Of a stretch of 64,000 nucleotides of DNA, positions 36,201-55,307 are shown piece after piece. Under the pieces are notes generated by a model that was not told the DNA's origin, ran no database searches, and saw only the letters and a list, made by a program, of their open reading frames with translations. Where the stretch lies: contig CM070873.1 of the NCBI GenBank assembly GCA_036365515.1, forward strand, positions 231,073,876-231,137,875. Reading direction: 5' to 3'. The translations under genes were made by a program, and so were the position numbers. Position 1 is the first letter of the stretch, and every line of letters begins with the position of its first letter. Origin of the DNA: Torymus aiolomorphi (Eukaryota > Arthropoda > Insecta > Hymenoptera > Torymidae).

Positions 36201-39200
36201 CTCGTTTATTAGAGAGCGGCCGACTCCCGGTCTACGTGCAGTATATAGCGTCGTATACTCAGAAATCATACATCAGCGGTGTGGCGCTGTGTGCGTGATG
36301 CCATTTTTTTCCAATTTTTTTTTCCTTCCTCTTTTTACGCCCCCGCCGTTCGCGTTTTCCGAGAAGTCCGGGGAAAGTGCATTTCCATTACTTACGCAGA
36401 TAAAAAATACGGCCAAGTTGTGAGCTATTGTTATGGGTTTATCTTTGTCCGTGCCGTATATAGCGTATAAAGAGGAGAAGGATTCGTTTTCCATTTACAG
36501 AGTACAAGGAAATCGATGTGAAAATTGCTTACTCTAAGAAAACATGTATTTTAACTGTCTTTTTCCCAACTCCTCTCATTTCTGTACGCAATAGCATAAC
36601 GTCAATTACATTATTAACTTTGCCGAACGAGTCCTTACAAATCTTTCCGCATTTTTGCCTTAACGGTCGGCCGCACAGATTTTTATACGAAATTTCCATC
36701 GAACAATCATTTTTCCTCTATCGCATTAACCGCCCTTCCCTTCCGTTCTTTTTTCCGTCGTCTATAAGCGCGTTTGCATGAAAAACGCGCGGCCAGACGG
36801 AAAAAATCCAAAGCGCTCTCGGTCGCACCGAAAAAAAAGACGAGAAAAGAAGAAGCGGGCGAAAGAGAGAGAGGAAGGAGGAGAAAAAATCCGAGCTTAA
36901 CTGCATCGCGCGTCCGTTATTGTGTTTGTCCGTCCGGACGAAGCGGCCAACGCGTGTATACTATATATATATGAAACGTCAGGGGCCAACAACACTCAAA
37001 CACTGTACCTACGTACAGCAATGCACCGAGAAACTTCAAAGGGTCCGCGCGCGTACGTCGGCCTTGCCCCCACCTTCTTTTCTGTTTTGACGTTCATCCG
37101 TGACATGCTGCACGGCGGGTTTGGCCCGCTGCCGAAAGTAGGTCAGAGTTCACGCTCCCTCTCTCTCGTAGCGCGGCTCGTGTATATACATACACACACC
37201 GACGACGCGACAAGCTGCAGGTGTGACTTTAATTAAGGAGCATCTCTCTACCCTTTATCTCTATCGCTTAAGCGGCCTGGCGCGTGCGCGCACTCGGATT
37301 CATCGCGATAAGGCGGCACTCGAGGAGCGCTTTTCGGCTACTTCGCCGGAGGTACTTGCACGCCTATCGCGCGCCCTCGCGCTCGAGAGGAGCTGCCACC
37401 GCGGAGGGGGGAGAGAGATAGCCTAAAAGTTCTCGGCCGCGGGAGACCGCGTGAGAGTGCGCCCGCCCGCTTATTGACGATTTAATTACTCTACTCTCGT
37501 GTGTGTAACTCCCTCTACTATATAGTATACCTCGCTAGCTCGCGGCTTGCGCAGCGCAGCGGGAGAGATCATAACGAACTTTGCGGGATTACGCGCGGCG
37601 CGAGTGCTGCTGGTATCTCGTCTCTGGTAGACGTTATTTTTTTGTTTCTTTATCTTTTTTTTCTTTTGGAAAATGTATGTATAAGGTGAGGTGGTGTTTG
37701 CGCGGGCGCGCTGTGTGTTTGCGAAGTGGAATTTAATTTCTTATCGCGATGGCGAGAAAGTTGTTCCGAAGGGATTTCGGAGGTGTAATGAATTGCCGAT
37801 TGGGCTGCCGAGATAAGACGTCGTGTTTTCTTATTAATATTTAGAGCGGCTTTTAATTGATTTTTTTGAACGCACGGATTAAAAAGTTCGCTCGAAGGTA
37901 CAGTTTTACAGTATTGTTTGATGAAATCATATTTTTGGGGGGTAGATTAATATCTATAACTAAATTAAACGTTAAATTTTATAATGCCCGTAATCATAAA
38001 GTCATGTGTGATACGCCATGTAAAATTGCTTTCAACAGCGGAGCGTAGCAGCTCTCCGACGCATTTGTTACTTTTTTTTTCTTTACTTATATAGCATTTC
38101 CGAGAATGTTACAACGGAATAAGAAGCTCAACAAACGTCATAGTAAATAGTGAGGAGTATATACGCGGCAGCGCGTCTAATAAATTTTTCACGTATAATG
38201 GAAAACAAAGGCGTACGTCGAAAGGTACAACGAGCATGGAATGGAAACAGGTATCACTGCAGTTTGTAACTTGCGCAAATCCAGCTGCTTCTATAGTTAA
38301 TTATTACGGGTGCGCTGGAATCCGCAGAAATTAACGTGTACATATACAAGTATGGGCAGTTACGTCGATTTTCGATATTCCGCAGCATGAAGCTAAAATA
38401 GCCGAATAGCGCGAATTAAGGCATATAATCAAAGCCGTTAGGGAGTTTTAAACCAATCCCACCGCGTGCATAAACGTCTCTCATCGTTTGCCCGCGCCGA
38501 ACACACTTATCGACGTTTTAAGTGCTCGACTCATAAAGTGTTAATGTTGCCGATGTATAAGTAATCGAGTCCTCTGACCTGAATTTGAATTATTTTTGAA
38601 ATCGGGTCAATGAATTTTTACAAATCGAATCCAACGGCCGCCGCTATCTCGGAAATCAAAGCAATTCCTTTTTTCATTGTGCACTCACCTGTTATTCTCG
38701 CGATAAAGGACTGGTGCTGGGGACGAAGAGCTTCTGAATTTTAGTCATTATTTATTTATAATACAAAATCTGCGGTTCGAGTACAAAGTTATATAAAAAT
38801 TCACACAATTCCTGAAAAATCTTTCCTCTGAATTCCCATTCTTCCTCCAATTATAAAGTTATATGAGAAAAAAGCACACACAGCATACCCGATGAACTCC
38901 CGCCTTTTGTTTAAACTTAGAGAAACAACTTCTCATTCGGCCGAATTAACCGATAACACGGAGTGAAAGCCTCTCAGCGAACAACAGAAAGCCATTCAGC
39001 CGCGTCCAAAACACTTGCAAAAAAACGTTATGCAAAGCACCTATATACTATCCACACCTGCACAATTCTGAAGCAGGTTCTCCCAATTCTCGTGTGTACA
39101 ATATAACAACGCGGCGTGTAACTGGAACCAGAATTTTTTGGCACTCGCGTTACGTCTGACACAATGGCCGCGCGATCTCTTGCATCCTCGCTTATAAACT

Positions 39201-39300
39201 CCGCGACCTCTTCCACTTACACATATACCGCGGACTCCGCGATGTAGCATATCTATATATATAGCAGAGCTCTCCAATTAACGGGCATCGCTATTTGCGG
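33284..39300. other. Non-coding DNA, no gene seen
   Basis: Mixed GC-rich low-complexity sequence (33.8-34.5, 35.6-36.3, 37.0-37.7 kb) and AT-rich tracts. The 176-codon plus frame at 33967-34497 contains a signal-peptide-like MVLLLLLCFA from 34309, but nothing around it looks like a protein. A possible 45-nt minus-strand exon at 38733-38689 is discussed as a finding. Confidence 0.5.
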
Positions 39301-46727
<7,427 letters not shown>

Positions 46728-46975
46728 CCCTGGTAGAAATGTTAACCGGAAGCTATAGCTATTTTTCAGCTAAGAATCAACATTACTTGTATTTCATAAT
46801 TATGTATACCAATCCGAAATAAATTATGGCATTTGCACTTCATAAAATATATATTTTAAGTAATAGTATAGAACTTTTAGATGAATTATATTATTTTTGC
46901 ATTATGATTTCTGCTAAAAATGCTTCCATTTAATTAACAAGATAGTTATAAAATATGTTTAATTGTCTGCCAGGG
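46728..46975. mobile_element. CCCTGG-family MITE, 248 bp
   Basis: The left end reads CCCTGGTAGAAATGTTAA and the reverse complement of the right end reads CCCTGGCAGACAATTAAA. AT lies on both sides. The interior is AT-rich and non-coding. Shares its first 12-13 bases with the element at 12357-12912. Confidence 0.5.
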
Positions 46976-47116
46976 ATGCATCACGTAATATTATATAAAA
47001 CGACCAATAACAAAAACGACTTTTTGCAGTAATTTACATCAAAGCAATGCTTTTTAAACCATTTTTTCAATAATTATATTACGTCAAAAAAAAGACTGTG
47101 ACAAAATCTTTGTAAT

Positions 47117-47454
47117 TTAATGAAATTTACGGACACCAGACGAACTTTTGTAACAGCATTTATTTAACAATTGCCAACGTTTCGGAAGTTTTATTACTTC
47201 CGTCTTCAGGGCGTAAATATTATGCGACACATTATGTTAGTCTTATGCGAAATACAACAGACTAACATAATGTTATAAAACATAACATAAAACAACAGAC
47301 TAACATAATGTGTCGCATAATATTTAAGCCCTGAAGAGGGAAGTAATAAAACTTCCGAAACGTTGGCAATTGTTAAATAAATGCTGTTACAAAAGTTCGT
47401 CTGGTGTCCGTAAATTTCATTAAATCATATACTACGAACGTTATCAACTACAAA
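47117..47454. mobile_element. Foldback element resembling Penelope-like retroelement ends
   Basis: A 14-bp direct repeat, AAAATCTTTGTAAT, lies at 47103-47116 and 47455-47468. Between them are two arms of about 130 bp in inverted orientation, from AATGAAATTTACGGACACC to the motif CCGAAACGTTGGCAA. The right arm has CTGAAGA (47331-47337), a stem GGAAGT/ACTTCC (47339-47344 with 47351-47356) and GAAA (47357-47360), the layout of a hammerhead ribozyme core. Hammerhead motifs occur in the terminal repeats of Penelope-like elements. No reverse transcriptase or GIY-YIG endonuclease remains. The class is inferred, not proven. Confidence 0.55.
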
Positions 47455-47468
47455 AAAATCTTTGTAAT

Positions 47469-49700
47469 ATAAATATTTGCCAAAAAGAAACGAATTCTTT
47501 GTGCTCGTATATTTCATATTTTGTATTTCTTTTTTATATCGAACTGTTTAAAATAAAATTCATGAATTGGTATTCAATTACTCTTTTTACAATTATTCGC
47601 GTCGAAATTCATCATTATTTCAGGCGGCCACAGTCCAATTATATTCGATTGCCACTCGTTCCGCCGAAAAATGCACTCAGGCTACACGATCCTGTGCCGC
47701 ACCCTCGCGCTTGAAAGAGTAACATACAATTCATATTTTCGAAAATTTAATTCACGCCGCACAGTCACGAGAGAATATAAGCCTCATCGCCGCACACACG
47801 TTTGCGTGCTCCGGCGGCGATGAAAAATATCGCTCCCCCGACAAATTGCCCCGATATATCACATTAACAATGAACGCACCTCTTAATGGCTCTTGCCAGC
47901 CTGCCCCCAACTTGGCTAATTTTAAACATTTCCTCCTCCTCCCTTCTGAATAGCCTCGACCGCGGTTTTTAAAAACTTGTGAAAATTAATGGCGTCAGAT
48001 TAAATTTCGCCGCCTAACGAAGCTCGTATACATAAACCTTATATACTCCTAAAAAAAAATCTGTCATCGTTACTCTTCGTGTAGCGAACTTTCCCAGCGC
48101 GCATGACTCATCTTCCCTTTCAGCGTCCCGCCGCTCAAAAATGAGCGCGCGTGTAGCAGGCATCAAAGCGTTGGGCCCGCGCGTGCGAAAAATGAATGCG
48201 TGACAACCGGCGCTACTTCTCCGACCAGCAAGGAAAGAAAGAAAGTACAGCACATGTGTGCGGGGGAAGACGAGCTAGCCGACGGCCGAGAGAACGGCCT
48301 GGAATATAGCGCCGCAGCGATAATAGCCGCGGCTTATATATATATACGAGGGGGTAACGGTCTCCCGTCGCAACAACTGCGTGCGTCCGGGGTTGCCGCC
48401 ACCGCCGCGGCTTTTTCGGCGCGTGCAACCCTCCTTATCGATTGACGTAGTAGCCGCCCACCCGCTGCAGGCTCGTTGCCGCTGCCAACGTCTCTCCTCT
48501 CTCCCTAGTTTAGTTCCTTCCTTTTTTCTCTCTTCCCCCTCGTTTCCTTCTTCTTCTTCTTCTTCTCCTACTTCTCCTCTCTCCGCTCTCTGTCTCTCGA
48601 TAAATCTAACTGCTTCGCTCGCTTTTGTCTCCTCCTTTTTTCTTCCGGTGCGCACTCTCGCTCTCTCTCTCTCTCTTTCTCTCCTCCAATAAACTCGTCC
48701 TTCCTGGGCTGCTTCCGTTCGGCGGGCAAGAGGAGAGAGTAGAGAGTGAGAGACCAAAAGGAGCAATCTTTACCTCTAGCGCGGAGGTGACAATTACGTT
48801 TGCCTTTAATATAAATGTCACTAGCGCTGCAATTTGTTATTTTCGCGCTCGCGCGCCGCGACTCCCGGCGCGCGAGGAATTCCCGATTTGCGCGGGCTCC
48901 GTGCTGCACTGCAGCGCTAGGTATAGGTATTACGTGCTCGAAATGAAAGCCGATGAGCCGAAGCGGATCTCTTTTTAATGAATGTTTTTCTTTTTGCGTT
49001 TGTATGAAAGAAAGGAGCACGCGAAGTGCGATTTGTAACTGATATGTTCTTTAGCATCACCGAACGAAATGGGTATAGTTTTTGGAAAAAGAGGTAGGCG
49101 TAATTATAGAAAACAAACAACATGTAACTTTGAAAATCTTCAATGTACTATACCGCTTGTTGATAATCTATTTCACGCTTCGACGACGCGATATCCGTGC
49201 AGGATCCAAAATAATTTTACAGTATCATATATATACACACATAATATCGAATACACATGCATACACATCATCACGAGAAGAAAATATTGCTTCTACCTAC
49301 ATCTACAATATAAAGAGAAGAAATAATTTCCCGAAAATAAACCTCTTACTATCCATCATGCCGTGCGGGCATATATATATATTCACTCTTCGCACCCCAG
49401 CCAGTAAATTTCAACCTACCGAGGCGTCGAATCTCTTCCACTAAAAAAAGGAAAAATACGACTCGATTCGACGAGACAAAAAAGAAGAAAAGTACGACAC
49501 CCTCTCTCCGATATATAGATATAACTTTGCTCTCTCTCTCTCTCCCTCCCAATAGAAAATTCAAGCCAGACGAGGCAGCGGAGAGTGAACGAAATTCTCG
49601 CCTCTCCCTCTATCTCTCTCCTCTCTCCTAACAAACCGCACACACACACACACACACACCTCCATACACGTCGCATCAGACAGTGAGCCCGCGCGCATGT
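47469..49700. other. Non-coding DNA with a pyrimidine-rich block
   Basis: A strong acceptor-like TTATTTCAG at 47615-47623 precedes a 65-codon open stretch (see findings). At 48450-48700 the plus strand is strongly pyrimidine-rich with (TTC)n at 48548-48566. A (CA)n run lies at 49639-49659. The 163- and 150-codon minus frames at 48275-49020 are Glu/Arg-rich translations of this tract. Confidence 0.5.
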
Positions 49701-50404
49701 ATAAGATCGACGCGCCGTCGAACTGTTCGCTCTTACTTTCTTCTTCTTCCTCCCGCAGACGCTATCGTTTTGTCACTTTCTTCCGATGACTCCTTCTCTC
49801 TCCATCTCTCTCCCGCTCGTGTTGCCTCCCTCCTTGTCTCTTCCGACCCCTGCGCGCTGCTGCTGCTACTGCACCCTCCTCTATCCCCCGAGGCTCTACG
49901 GGGGAGCAGCAGCAGCCGCCAGGACTCGCCCTCCTTCTCCCTTATATCAAAAGACGCTCTCTCTCTCTCCCTCCGCCGCCGCCTCTTCTGCGGACCACCC
50001 TAGCGCTGCCGCCGCCGCCACTCGACAGAGAGCTCGCGCCCGCGCCGCCGGCTGCAGCAGCCTCTCGCGTCTCGCTCTCTCTCGAATATTTCACGAGCTA
50101 AACGCTACTGCCGCGCGCCCGTATCGAGCGGCAGAGCAGACGCGGATATCGCGCACAAAGTGCCGTGTTATACGTCAGAGGTGCGGCTATACCCGCTGCA
50201 GTGCTTTCACGTGCGTGTAGTGCTCGTTGTGTGCGTATATATGTGCGCGCGAGGAGATCGTTCTCGGTGATACGTATATACGTCGCGGGGCCATTGTGCG
50301 CGTGCGCGCGAGCGTGATACGTGCTATAGAGGAGAGGTGTATGTGTGTGTATACCTAGTAGGATGTAACGCGCGGTGTGATGGTGCGGTGAGCTGTTGTG
50401 AGCG
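49701..50404 (+). promoter_or_regulatory. GC-rich block, possible promoter or 5' exon
   Basis: CpG-rich, pyrimidine-rich sequence with CTGCTGCTGC and GCCGCCGCC repeats, ending in a donor-like GAGCG|GTGAGG at 50404/50405. Nothing coding follows. The evidence is composition plus a single donor match, so this is weak. Confidence 0.2.
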
Positions 50405-53400
50405 GTGAGGTTTTTTCTTACCGCGGAGTCGTTGACGACGACACACTCTACACACATATATATCAAGGCGCTTCGGATGGTTTTTCAAGGTCGCTCTCTG
50501 CTGGCATTGGATATTCTTTGTACTTTGGGACTCTTCGAGGCTTTTTCGGAGCAGTGAAGGTACCATATAATGGGATTACTGCAAAAGAGCGCGGAGGGGG
50601 TTTGAATAGGGATTTGGGGCTTTTTTTAAAGGACCTGTCGCGCGGAATTGATTATGTGGGATGAATTGGGCGGATGAAATGGTTATCGCCGGTGTGTAAT
50701 TTAGGTACCTTGTGAACATCGTAGCTGGCTCATGTGTGTAGTAGTTATTAGGAAAGTGGAATACGATGTTAATTAATTTACATAATTAAAAATTTATATG
50801 GTAAAATTTTACTTTTCTCATTTTCTATTCAATGTTAAAATCACGTAAGAGTAGTATCTTTTAAATTAGAGGTGTCTAAATAAGATATCGGAGACACCGC
50901 AACTTTCTAATATCTTGTTTCAGTGGGTTGTACGTAAGAAAAATTATCTAACTTGAAAAGTATTATATTTACTCTCATTTCAATATATTTGAAATTGCAG
51001 GAATGATTCTCAATATCAATCATTCGCACCATTAGTTACTGCAGTAGTAGCATCTGTCATATTGTATATGTTTGGGAAGGATATAATAATGTCTATAGTA
51101 AGTGATCTATTGCAATGCTGTAATATGCGAATGTCTTACATTTATCAATTTGCACTCTTACTGATATGCGAATGCGTATAGATTACAATAAAATTGCAAA
51201 GTTTACCAAATCAGCACGAAATCACTGATACGCCGAGTCCATCCAGCGTGTGGAAAATACAGTAGAGTACCGCGTTAGGAGAAGAAATATTTTTGCAGCC
51301 CCAATAACTCAGTAATACAACTCGAGTTGGAGTAACTTGGAAAGCTCTTATCTCATAACAACTTCTTATGCCCTTCCGTAAAATATTACGCCGGGTACAG
51401 CTATATTTTCAACGGTAGATTATAAATTCGATGAAACTTTTGATAATGGTTTTCAGAGCGTAATATAATGCCTGGTTCTCATACCGCGCTGTGTTTATTT
51501 TCAATTTTCTGTCCGATAAAATTTTCGCAAAGACGTTGCCGTCTATCACGATTGCAAAACATTCGCCTCTTTCCGTGACCTAATGAATTTAAATGTGGTT
51601 GATGTTACTTTAGTCACGGTTTATTTTTTCATTTTAAATAATTCACAGACAATTTAATTTTATACCAAAAATTATCTCTATTCTGTGCAGACGTAGCACA
51701 CGAAGTTTCCGAGAAATTACTATTACCTTTCTGGATCGCTTGTGTATAGCTATGCAAATTACTAAAAACAAGTTTTTTCTCTAGCCCGTATTTCCGCGGA
51801 TTTTAATTTACAAAATAAGCTGGCAATTGCATCAAAAGTTTCAACGCACTTTTAAAAAACGTTCGCCCGTTAACTTTATTAATTGCATTCTTTCGGAATA
51901 CATTACGCGTCGTTATCCTTTAGAATTGAGAGATTAGAATGTCTTTTATCGGGCTACCGGGTGGCCATTTTTAATCTCGAAACTAATTTTCACTTCCGCC
52001 CAAGTAATTTCCTCATCCCAAAGTGTCTCATCCATCTTTACTAAAGTCGGAGTTGAACTTTAAATCCGATACACGTAATTCGTTTCTCCCTCGGCGCAAA
52101 ATTGATCACTCGCCATTTCTCGCCTCCTCGAGCTATCGCGGGACGAAAATTGATCCTAATAGAGCCATTTTTTCGTCCACCAACGTGCGTCCCATACAAG
52201 ATCGCTCGCCAAGATAATTATTCATCATAAATGTAACGATTTTCCGCGGCGACACGCGTATCTCGGTATTTTTAATTTTCACTCTTTCCCTTTGCGGCTG
52301 TATATACACGTATAGGTATACGCGCGGGTAATAAGCCTCTCAGATATATTAAATTTCTTTCATGGCCTATAGATCAAAGGTATTTTGTTTCAGCGCGCGG
52401 GCGCTACGCGTGTAACGGCACATCGAGAATAATCAATACTCGCGCTCACACTCGCTACTACTCCCACGAGAGATACAATATTTATACACAACGTGTGTAT
52501 ATATATACACGACGGCGGCGGTGGTCCGATTCGCAGGGCTACTACTCTCTTTTACACGCGGAGAAACCGAGAGCCAGTGGTTTTACACTCACCTCTCTCT
52601 CTCTATGTATATAACAACGCGGAAGAGGGGAAAAGCATCAGCAGCACCGCGCCGACGTATGGGTATATACGTCGGAAAACCTCAGCCGTGAAATCGCGCT
52701 CGCAGACGCTCATCCTTTTTTTATCCACACACACGCACGCATGTACGTACACGTATATGTATATATATATACGTATGTGCGGGGTAGGAGCCTACGGCGG
52801 GCGGAGAAGAGCATTATACGCGTTTGCGTCAGGGGCGTTTTTCTCTCGCTCCATTCTCTGCGTGCGCGTGCGGCGCGCGTGTGCGTTAGATAGAGGGAGA
52901 GAGAGAGGCAGCCTTTTCAACGTGCAAGGGGGAAGAGCAGCCAGCGCCTCAGACGCCGGGCGTCCTGCGTTTATATATATGTATGCGTATACGTACGAAC
53001 GCCGGGGACACTTTCGGGTCGTTTTTAAGGCGCCCCTCGCGATTTCTTTCATTCTTCTCTCGCTCCTCCCTTTTTTTCTCGCTTCTATTTAGAGAGAGCG
53101 AACGAGAGAGAAAGAGACAGAGGGAGAGAGACCTGTCGTCTGCAGGCGCGGTTGCCATCCTCTCGCGCGAGAGCGATGATAATTGTACTCGTAGTAGTAA
53201 TGCACTGTACGTGCGTGCGTGGCCATCTGTATAGCGTGCAGACGAGTTCATTAATTTTTAGGGTGTCGCGTATATATACGCGGCTCTCCCGGCGGGTGTG
53301 CGAGCGCCGCGCGCACGATGACACTTTCGCCATATATATATAATATGTACGCGCGTGCGGCGCGGGAAACAATGCTTGTTAGGCCTCGTTACGGAGAGAG

Positions 53401-53837
53401 AGATATGCACTTTCGTTTGTTTGCGAGATGAGTTTTTGCGATATGGACCGTTACCGCGGCCCTTGAACGAGCTGCTTTCCAAGTGTTTTACAACTATTGT
53501 CAGCCGTGGACCTACTTTATTTTCCGATGCGAAAATTTGTGCAAAAACAAACGAGGACTGGTGTGTGTGATTTGCATAACTGATAATTGCCATTTTTAAA
53601 AAGCTCGACTGCCTTTCCGTAATTTGATATAATATAAATTCGTATTTTTACGGATAAATGAACGAACCTTCAACCATTATGATTAATAACGTATAATATT
53701 ATAAATATTATTATTGAAATTTTTGAAGTACATGAAGTACATTAAGACCCACGGGTACTTTGCATTCATAATATAAATGAATAATCAATCATTGTCCTCG
53801 TGCGTATTTTTATAATTTAAACGAGTACTAAATCCTA
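50405..53837. other. Non-coding DNA, no gene seen
   Basis: AT-rich 50.7-52.2 kb, with a short hairpin AGGTGTCT/GGAGACACC at about 50871-50898. GC-rich low-complexity 52.2-53.6 kb with GA runs near 53091-53130. The 199-codon frame at 52493-53092 is low-complexity and has a counter-frame of similar kind. Confidence 0.5.
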
Positions 53838-54050
53838 TTAAGGTGATGCGATACCCACGCTATTACTCAAAATTGGGTTCCCGTTTTTCTCATTCAATTT
53901 TTATTTTTAAGAAAAAAACTCTTTGATACGTTGTAGTTCCTTAGTAAACTTAAAACGTGTCAAAGGGGTTTTTTCAAAAAGTTTAAAATTGAAGGAGAAA
54001 AACGGGAACCCAGAATTGAGTAATAGTGTGGGTATATCACATCACCTTAA
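53838..54050. mobile_element. TTAA-flanked MITE (piggyBac-like), 213 bp
   Basis: Ends TTAAGGTGATGCG on the left and, by reverse complement, TTAAGGTGATGTG on the right. The inverted arms continue for about 80 bp through GGGTTCCCGTTTTTCTC, so almost the whole element folds back. No coding frame. The TTAA ends suit piggyBac-type mobilisation, and the termini match those of 32916-33283. Confidence 0.7.
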
Positions 54051-55263
54051 GAGATTAAATTTGGTACGTTATTATTATTACACGAGTAAAATTTAAAAAA
54101 ATCTCTTGTAAAAACCCCTCCGCATAAATCCATTTTACAAAAAAAAAATATTATTCCACAAATGTCATTTTCACCGCTGAAAGCCTACATTTCTCCACCA
54201 TTACATGAAATGTATATTATATATCTATATCCCTTCCATGTTTCAGCGCTTCTCGCATCACACACATTTTTAGCGTCCTATAACACGTAAAGACAAAGGT
54301 AAAGAGCGATCTGGCACGTGAGAAAAAATTAATGCACCGTCAAACGATAACGCATACATATAATACAGTCGTCGCCCGGTATAAGAGTATATAGCTTCTG
54401 CATCACAGACATCCGCGACTTATATACTTCCGTCGGGGGTCGCGGCTAGCTAGCTTTTACGAGGGCAGTAGTGCACTCGCGTATATATGTATAGCCCGCG
54501 TGCGCACCCGCGATTTATCATAGCTCGCGCTCGCGAAACGGATAGCGTCCCTCGAGGGCCTCCTCCTCGCACAAATCTTCGTTTCACGCCGGGAGAGAGA
54601 GAGATATCTATGTATATGTATATATACGAGGACTGCTCGTCCTCCTCCTTTTTAACGCGGTTGCGTATACGCGTGGGCACAAGTATTACGAGTCACGGTG
54701 CACTGCGCGTGCGAATGCACACACGTGACCGGCGCGCTCGTAACCCCTCATTAGCCCCCTTTTCAGGAGCTACTGGTCCCCCCTGTATCTCTCCATCCCC
54801 TGTAGCTTGTTACCCGAATACATATATATGTATACATATCTACGTGGTTCTCTAGCTACGGTTTCTTTCATCTCCCCGTTGCCGCGTCTTTTTCCGCTGA
54901 GTTTGCGCGCGACTATACGCCGGGCGGTGCGACTACTCCGTTCATTGGCTTGATTGCCTTAATAAGGCGACTTCGCGTCGCGCTGGGAGAGAGAGAGAAA
55001 GGGTTGGCATGTGTCGCGCGCGAGGTGACGGCTGCTTTCGTTAGCCAGCAGGCGGAAAGACAGAAAAGACGACGAGAGAAGGAGAACAAAATAACTTGAT
55101 TTCACACAGCGGCGTGAGTCTCGCGAGCAGCGAGAAAGAGAGAGAGTAAAGTAGATTCGTGTTGTACGTCTAATTGCCGCGCGCGCCCCCCGAAGACGCG
55201 ACTTTTAACGGCGCTTATTAAAACTTTTCGGGAGATCCGCGCGCGATTGAATTTAAATGTCGC

Positions 55264-55307
<44 letters not shown>

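Noticed and set aside
48275..49020. Glu/Arg-rich minus frames of 163 and 150 codons
   Set aside because: Translation of a pyrimidine-rich plus-strand tract; two overlapping frames have the same character.
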